In this document: one piece after another, positions 58,628-64,000 of the stretch
Layout: each line of letters starts with the position of its first letter
Numbering within the stretch: the first letter of the stretch is position 1
Source of the DNA: Lutraria lutraria
Lineage: Eukaryota > Mollusca > Bivalvia > Venerida > Mactridae
Direction: 5' to 3'
Assembly: GCA_964023205.1 (NCBI GenBank)
Contig: OZ026833.1
Location: 7,838,138-7,902,137, forward strand
Length of the DNA stretch: 64,000 bases
Position numbers and translations under genes: made by a program
Notes under the pieces: model-generated
Databases searched by the model: none
What the model saw: only the letters and a program-made list of their open reading frames with translations
What the model was told of the DNA's origin: nothing

Positions 58628-58655
58628 GGACTTGATTTTTATCAAAATCAAGTCC
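58628..58655. repeat. Perfect 12-bp hairpin
   Basis: GGACTTGATTTT and AAAATCAAGTCC flank a TATC loop (58640-58643) without mismatch. Confidence 0.85.
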
Positions 58656-58884
58656 TTTGTAATCATAGACTTATATTTGTCGCTGGACTCCATAACAGCT
58701 TGGTTAAAAGAATGCCACATAAAGGAAATAGTACGCAACTAAATGGTATGTTTATATAGAAGTATCTGGAATCTTTCCCCAATTAAGTGTGTCAGATCTA
58801 AATATATTTCAAATCATTCCATTGTAACTACATGGAAAGAGTCATGTATCTAAATAAGTGCTTGTCGGTAGATACATGAGATAT

Positions 58885-59085
58885 TCAAATGCGTAGAATT
58901 AAAACCGCGTATTCACTGTCCAATAAAATATCTTGCCGTAAAAGTAGTTCTACTTTCGGTTTTCGTTCGATAGAACTTTCAGAAAAATCTCCACGGACGT
59001 ATTCATGCATTTGCAACAATCTACCATCGATGTGTGTGTTTTGTGCCTTTCTAACATTTCTTAAAATTACAAAGCGAATTCTCAT
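58885..59085 (-). CDS. Possible 66-residue small ORF downstream of the reverse promoter module
   Basis: An ATG at 59085, about 50 bp downstream of the minus-strand TATA motif, opens 66 codons (MRIRFVILRNVRKAQN...) to a stop. The peptide is basic at its start and mixed-charge later, with no membrane segment or domain. The matching promoter module at 10.1 kb has a different, unrelated short ORF downstream, which weakens the case for either being a conserved gene. Confidence 0.2.
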   Translation of the reverse strand: MRIRFVILRNVRKAQNTHIDGRLLQMHEYVRGDFSESSIERKPKVELLLRQDILLDSEYAVLILRI

Positions 59086-59101
59086 TTAATCGTATTCCGG
59101 G

Positions 59102-59200
59102 AACTAGTGTTATTTTGATGACGGAAGCGCTATTTATAGACTCACTCCCCGCAGTGGCTAGTAGCAAAGCGTAACCGATGTGGGGAGTTTCATTTATCGA
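59102..59200 (-). promoter_or_regulatory. TATA-type promoter candidate, twin of the 10.1 kb module
   Basis: On the minus strand CTATAAATAGCG (59139-59128), GTCATCAA (59122-59115) and AACACTAGTT (59111-59102) occur with the same 5-bp and 3-bp gaps as at 10095-10132. Just upstream is an imperfect stem, ACTCCCC...GGGGAGT, spanning about 59146-59190. Similarity to the 10 kb copy stops quickly outside this core. Confidence 0.4.
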
Positions 59201-59204
59201 AGGT

Positions 59205-60985
59205 TGAATGTTGAAACTGCGGCTTAAGAATAATAATTCGAGTCGCTAAATACGAACGTAAATTACTGGACACGTGCTTTTAAAATTTACTGTTTAAGAG
59301 TTCCTTTTACGCCAGATTATTTAGAATTACACAATCACGTCTGAATTTCATGCAACATCGGGTTAACTATAGGTCATATAGGTCTTACTCTACTGTGTCA
59401 GGACCTTTTTGATTTGAGTGACCCTGAATGTGTTCAATGCGACGATGTTCTGTTGTGTTAAAACCAGAAGAATCAATGCTTGTATTTACTGTTACTGAAG
59501 TGTTGTTTACTAGTTTTGTACAATAAAGAGTTTTTAATGCAATTAAATTGTCCTCAATTAATGTGCTAATCATTAAACTTTCCAATATCAGGCTTTTTTC
59601 ATTTTAAAATTTTAGCAAAGGGACTATAGTAAAGCCCTAGCTTATGTCATTTACCTATATGCATATGACCAGCATTACAATATGAATGAAAAATCGGTCC
59701 GTAATTTTAAATGTTAAAATATATGTATGGGCTCGAACGATGTGGGTACACATTTCTCTCTTTTGTCTCGTATGGTCAAAATCAAGTCCGACAGTACTTT
59801 CAGTACTTTGATTTCGTCATGTTATTTGTACCGGTCGCACTTGATCTGATTAACTGCATCCTTTAACAAGCAATGCGTGGTTACTGCATCATTTCATTTG
59901 TCAACACCACAAGGATATGATGAAAATAATATTTGGTCTCCAGTGCGTAAACGGCAATTCATCCTCAGTGTATAATTATGCTCAAACTTACATACATTGG
60001 TGCCGTCGCATACATTGATAACACTATCAACGTTTAAAACATTGAACAACGAATTAAGTTTACATCTTGAATCAAAACTAAGACAAACTATGATATTTTC
60101 TATTCAATATTTCAAAATTCTTGATTGTGTCTTTTCTTCAAATAACGCGTAAAACAAATGTTGGACGGAAATATCAATTCGAAATTATCGTATATCACGT
60201 ATGTCAACATATTGTATCCAAACTTAAGTGCAAAATTATCGTAAGTCTAAAATGGAGCATAAGAGGTGTTCGTGCTGAAAAGCTTCATTTGGCAAGAAAA
60301 GAAAAAAATATAAACAGTTTTTTTGCTCTCCTGAAAAGTTGCTAAAAACTTTTACGAGGTTTTCGAATTTCACCGATTATTGTTTTGTGTGTTTGTTTGA
60401 GTTTTACGCCCCTTTTCAACTTCAACAGCCAGAGTATATTATGACTATGAGGCGGACAGTCAGTACATCTTAACCATCGAAAGTGTCGGATCATTATCGT
60501 CTCATGAAATCAACGAATTTGACGCACCCGTTTCAATTTTGATAGCAAATCAAAATAATCGCTAATGTTTACGGTTCTATAATTGAAACCACGCCCAGGA
60601 TTGATGCCTAGTAAGGGATTTGATGACAACTTTTTGTCATTAATGAATTAATAGTATCATATTGTATCAATACGTTAGAGATGTTTAACGCTGATAAGGA
60701 AAAGTCGATTAAGGGGTGCAGTTTTTATCGCAATAAAACACCATCTTTGAGTGTTCGGTTAGAATGTTTTGTTGCTTGGTATGAAAGTATGATATTTAAT
60801 CTTTGAAAATAACGTAAAATATCATAATTATATTTGATATTATCATTATCATTTAGCGATTTTAGCCAATGTCGATACGTTAGAATTAGTAAATTATTCG
60901 AGAAAATTGATAAATCAAAGTTACATCGATTAACATTTTATTTATTTCCCATTTGTATTTTTTGTACTTGGAAATGTATGGAATT
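59205..60985. other. Spacer, nothing recognised
   Basis: AT-rich, no supported gene. Open frames of about 60-75 codons are featureless. Confidence 0.35.
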
Positions 60986-60989
60986 TCAG

Positions 60990-61146
60990 CTCAACTGAAG
61001 CGGATGCACAAGAGTAGTCCGATACGGATGCACACAAAATTAGTCCTAATTGGCAGCTGTTTTTCTCGTCCGGAAAAATTGGATGATCTGGAATCTATAG
61101 TACTGCATTTCAATGAAACGTCGAAATACAAACATGATATGATAAG
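60990..61146 (+). CDS. Possible internal exon, unrecognised
   Basis: A pyrimidine-rich tract and TTTCAG (ending 60989) precede an open frame reading QLKRMHKSSPIRMHTKLVLI, GSCFSRPEKLDDLESI, VLHFNETSKYKHDMI, up to AG|GTGATC at 61146-61147. The text is well mixed and protein-like. There is a small internal duplication (CGGATGCACA repeated about 25 bp apart). The donor is weak, and the frame stops four bases later if not spliced. No family is recognised and no partner exon seen. Confidence 0.3.
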
Positions 61147-61151
61147 GTGAT

Positions 61152-62490
61152 CATTTTCCTTACGGTTGGTTTATAGAAGTAGGATATCGGTAAGAAATTG
61201 TCATTTAAAATTGGAGAGAAACGATGGTGACATAATGTTTCTAAAACTTGAGTTGCGTACCTTTATAGTGTTGTATAGACAATCAGTGCAATGAACACAT
61301 GTTGTTTAACTATGTATCGTATTTTTTGGAAATGGTTTTTATTAGTGTCCTCAAAATAATTCAGAGGTATTTAAAGTATTCTGCCAATTTTCTACCGTTT
61401 TGGATAAGAAGGAACTTTCATATTAACTTTCATTTACATGTTTATGATGTTCAACTTTGATTTTAATATAACTTTGATATTCTGTTTTGAAATAAAATGT
61501 TGTAAATATATGACTACTTTAAACGATTTAAATTGTAGGTGATGCTTCGCTTGTTCATAATTTTTTTGTAAAATATCCAAATCTATAAAACAATATTACA
61601 TGGATATAGCACAGATGAATGTTTAATACTGCATACTCTTGCATAACTGCATTCTTAAGTAAAGCAAGTCAGTTTCAGACTATTAAAATAAATCGACATT
61701 ATCTCGTCCAGGAACCCATCTATCGCTGACAACGAAATAACTTGTAACGTACACGTGTAATCTCAAAACGGTTGTCCAGAGAGTCGGATTTTGAATTGCC
61801 GGGAACACACCCGTTGCTTACAATATAAGAACATGTTATATTTGTTATATCCAAACGACCGTCAACAGAGTCAGATTTTGTTCTCCCAACTATAAATCCG
61901 GTGTTAGACTTTAATTGGAGAGATTTTTTTTGTTTAACTGAAGGGATTCAATTATGTTATTTCATTCAAGTGTACATTTATGCGCAGTTAGGCATATGAA
62001 GCAGCCCATGGTCTTCTTATGACTCCGTATAATGCAAAACATCTGCACACAGCATAATCGTATGAGAATTATTACTGCTAAAACAGAACCCAAAATTATG
62101 TAATGGATGGACAGATATCTTTCTCAGTCACCTTTCTAATATATTTACCAAAATTCCTTGTTAGTACAATACATGAACTTAATTCGGTTTTCAGTGAAAG
62201 GTGTAAATTCAGTAAACTGTTTAAATTTATCATAATTATGGTCAACTAAAACATATCCATTCTCGGAAAAAAATCTATGAATGTTTCCGACTAGCCCTAC
62301 TAATTTGGCTTTTTGGTTGGCCGATTTTCGTGAACGAGTTAAGAAGGACCATCAACAGTCTAATTAGTTGGACTGGTTTCTGACAGTTATGTGTTTAGAA
62401 AATAGTATCAAGTTAGTCACCTAGGGACTTTTCTAATACTTTATTATCATAATTATGAAATCTGAATAAGTAAAGACTTAGACGGCCATA
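61152..62490. other. Spacer, nothing recognised
   Basis: AT-rich with no supported gene. Confidence 0.35.
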
Positions 62491-62495
62491 TTTTT

Positions 62496-62519
62496 GGCTT
62501 GGAGCTACGGCTCCAAGCC
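62496..62519. repeat. Perfect 10-bp hairpin with TACG loop
   Basis: GGCTTGGAGC-TACG-GCTCCAAGCC is a perfect stem-loop that would be stable as RNA on either strand. Confidence 0.85.
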
Positions 62520-62719
62520 TATGTATTGTTTTCGGTTACGTTTGTTCCCTAGATGCTGGTAGATGCAATGCGAAAGCTGGGTACAAGTGCACAAAAATGT
62601 TAAGAGTCCGGCGATTGGTTGAGAGCTATATGTTAACAGTCTGGTGATTGGTTTACGCTTACTGTGTGAATCGGTATCACATGACTTGAGTGTACCAACA
62701 TCACTGTGCTAGTCTATTA

Positions 62720-63200
62720 TGAAATCAGGGTGTTTCACTAAAGATCGGTTTGTTCTATTAACATTAATTACACGTTAAGGTACACATTTTAAAACTGTCT
62801 ATTTTTTCTGTTACTATGTACAATATATTTAAATCAATTATTTTAATCATTACTAAAAGACATATTAGCGGAGGATTGTTCAAGAGAATTTAAGGAAGCC
62901 CCTTCTATAATGAAACCTGCGAAACGCTATTGCCGCCAATAATTTTGTCACGTGATCTTGATGTACACATTTGCGATTTCATTGTAAAATCAGGGTGTTT
63001 CACTATAAATCGGCATGTTCCATCAACCGTTAAGGCACGAAAAGATAAGATATATTAACGCAGTCTCAATTATTTTTACTTTACTAGCTCTTTGTTTAAT
63101 TATCAACATAATTGCTGAAGGTAATTAGCGGAGGATTAATTAATTAATGAAATACACCCCTACTATAATTTAGCTTGCGAAACGCTTTCTCTGATGCAGT
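62720..63200 (+). repeat. Tandem duplication, period about 265 bp
   Basis: 'aaatcagggtgtttcacta' occurs at about 62722 and 62987. Further paired blocks follow in order: 'cgttaaggtacac' and 'cgttaaggcacga', 'attagcggaggatt' twice, and 'gcgaaacgct' twice. Two diverged units, non-coding. Confidence 0.8.
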
Positions 63201-63437
63201 ACAGTACGATGAATTATAGGAAAATCTATAAATAGAAAAATATACCGATGTTTCAGACTACCTGTTGACTTTGAAAGAGGACAATTCCATAACTAAAATG
63301 GTCAACAAGACGAAATAAAATGAACCAATTTAGTTACGGTATCAGAACTAACTTTTATCAGCAACAACCAGCCAAGCCTTTCCTTTTTAAAAGGAAACTT
63401 TATCTCTTTTAATTTAATGTTTGTGAAGTTGAAGGAC

Positions 63438-63750
63438 TAGCGGCCTAGCTATGATGCAGTGTCTTTTGCTACTTTTTCCATCCAAAATAATTTCTAATGC
63501 TTGTATGATTTGATTCTGATACCTTTCTGGGTGAATGAGTGTTTAATATTCTAGGCCGCTGGAAGCTAGTGGTCCAGCGGCCTAACTATGAAGCAGTTAT
63601 ATTTGCGACGTTTTCCTCCCAACATTGTTTCTAATGGTAGTAGAAGATGATAATGCTACATTTTTTGGTGATTGGGATTTTAATATTCTAAGCCGCAGGG
63701 CCGCCAAATTCAGGCCGCTAGGCCGCCAACTTCTGGCCGCCAACTTCACA
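63438..63750 (+). repeat. Tandem duplication, period about 140 bp, with GGCCGCC motifs
   Basis: 'agcggcctagctatgatgca' (near 63439) and 'agcggcctaactatgaagca' (near 63578) begin two units that both contain 'aatttctaatg' or 'tgtttctaatg' and end in 'tttaatattctaggccgc' or 'tttaatattctaagccgc'. The second end is extended by three or more 'ggccgccaa' blocks. A short plus-strand frame there is incidental. Confidence 0.75.
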
Positions 63751-63754
63751 AACA

Positions 63755-64000
63755 TTTTGGTTTATTACATTGTATTCAAATATACACATGCGCTAAAACT
63801 TCAAAATGTGAAGTACAGACATGTCTTTCACCTTTGTGTGTTTTTTATGCAAAATCCAATTTTAAATTGTTTATGAATCAGTGATTGATTTATCTATTTC
63901 AGCTGATTATATAAAACCCAAAGAAAAGAATGTATGCATTATTATTAAACATGCCTTTCTATTTTTTTCTGTCATTTCTTCATCTCAGCATTTACAACAA
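63755..64000. other. AT-rich window end
   Basis: Nothing recognised. Confidence 0.35.

Overview
This window is non-coding-dominated, AT-rich animal DNA. It shows no bacterial gene density, operons or ribosome-binding sites. The dispersed repeats resemble, from memory, repeats common in bivalve mollusc genomes: the 'gacctagtttttgaccc / tttcatgaagatcc' element near 32.5-33.0 kb, the 'ccacgaaat' TA-flanked MITE at 39.7 and 51.7 kb, and several tRNA-headed SINEs. A bivalve, perhaps a heterodont clam, is the best guess; the sequence does not prove it.

The best coding evidence is a set of exon-like open frames on the minus strand. Each starts with ATG, and each runs into a good splice donor exactly at a codon boundary (phase 0): 49480-49142, 30602-30390, 28703-28557 and 17582-17142. 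The two longest begin with nearly the same peptide, MFVRKGT(V/I)RK, and their codons there differ mostly at silent positions. A third, short MFVRK start lies just upstream of the 49 kb exon, in a degenerate tandem duplication. I interpret these as alternative first coding exons, or duplicated first exons, of one or more minus-strand genes whose later exons lie left of this window. The family is not recognised. Weaker exon candidates lie at 46.4, 55.9 and 61.0 kb.

Layout: 0.65-1.74 kb, a 36-bp minisatellite that keeps one reading frame open; 7.7-8.1 kb, a TA-flanked MITE; 8.5-9.2 kb, SINE and MITE fragments; 10.1 kb, a TATA-type promoter module with a spacing-identical twin in reverse orientation at 59.1 kb; 16.7-19.0 kb, a duplicated segment on both sides of the 17 kb exon; 19.2 kb, a GA microsatellite; 21.3, 36.0, 45.1 and 46.9 kb, four copies of one MITE; 25.4-26.6 kb, an element with terminal inverted repeats of about 200 bp; 31.5 kb, a decayed non-LTR reverse transcriptase tail; 36.7-37.6 kb, a 31-bp minisatellite; 41.0-43.0 kb, a 46-bp satellite; 43.9-44.8 kb, a complete hAT-like non-autonomous element with an 8-bp target duplication; 47.6-48.1 kb, decayed coding sequence with an identical 80-bp duplication; 53.2-54.1 kb, a foldback element; 62.7-63.7 kb, two local tandem duplications.

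There is no visible multi-gene pathway. The picture is one or more large, intron-rich, multi-promoter genes embedded in transposon-derived DNA. Exon calls rest on reading splice motifs and frames by eye, without transcripts or database searches.
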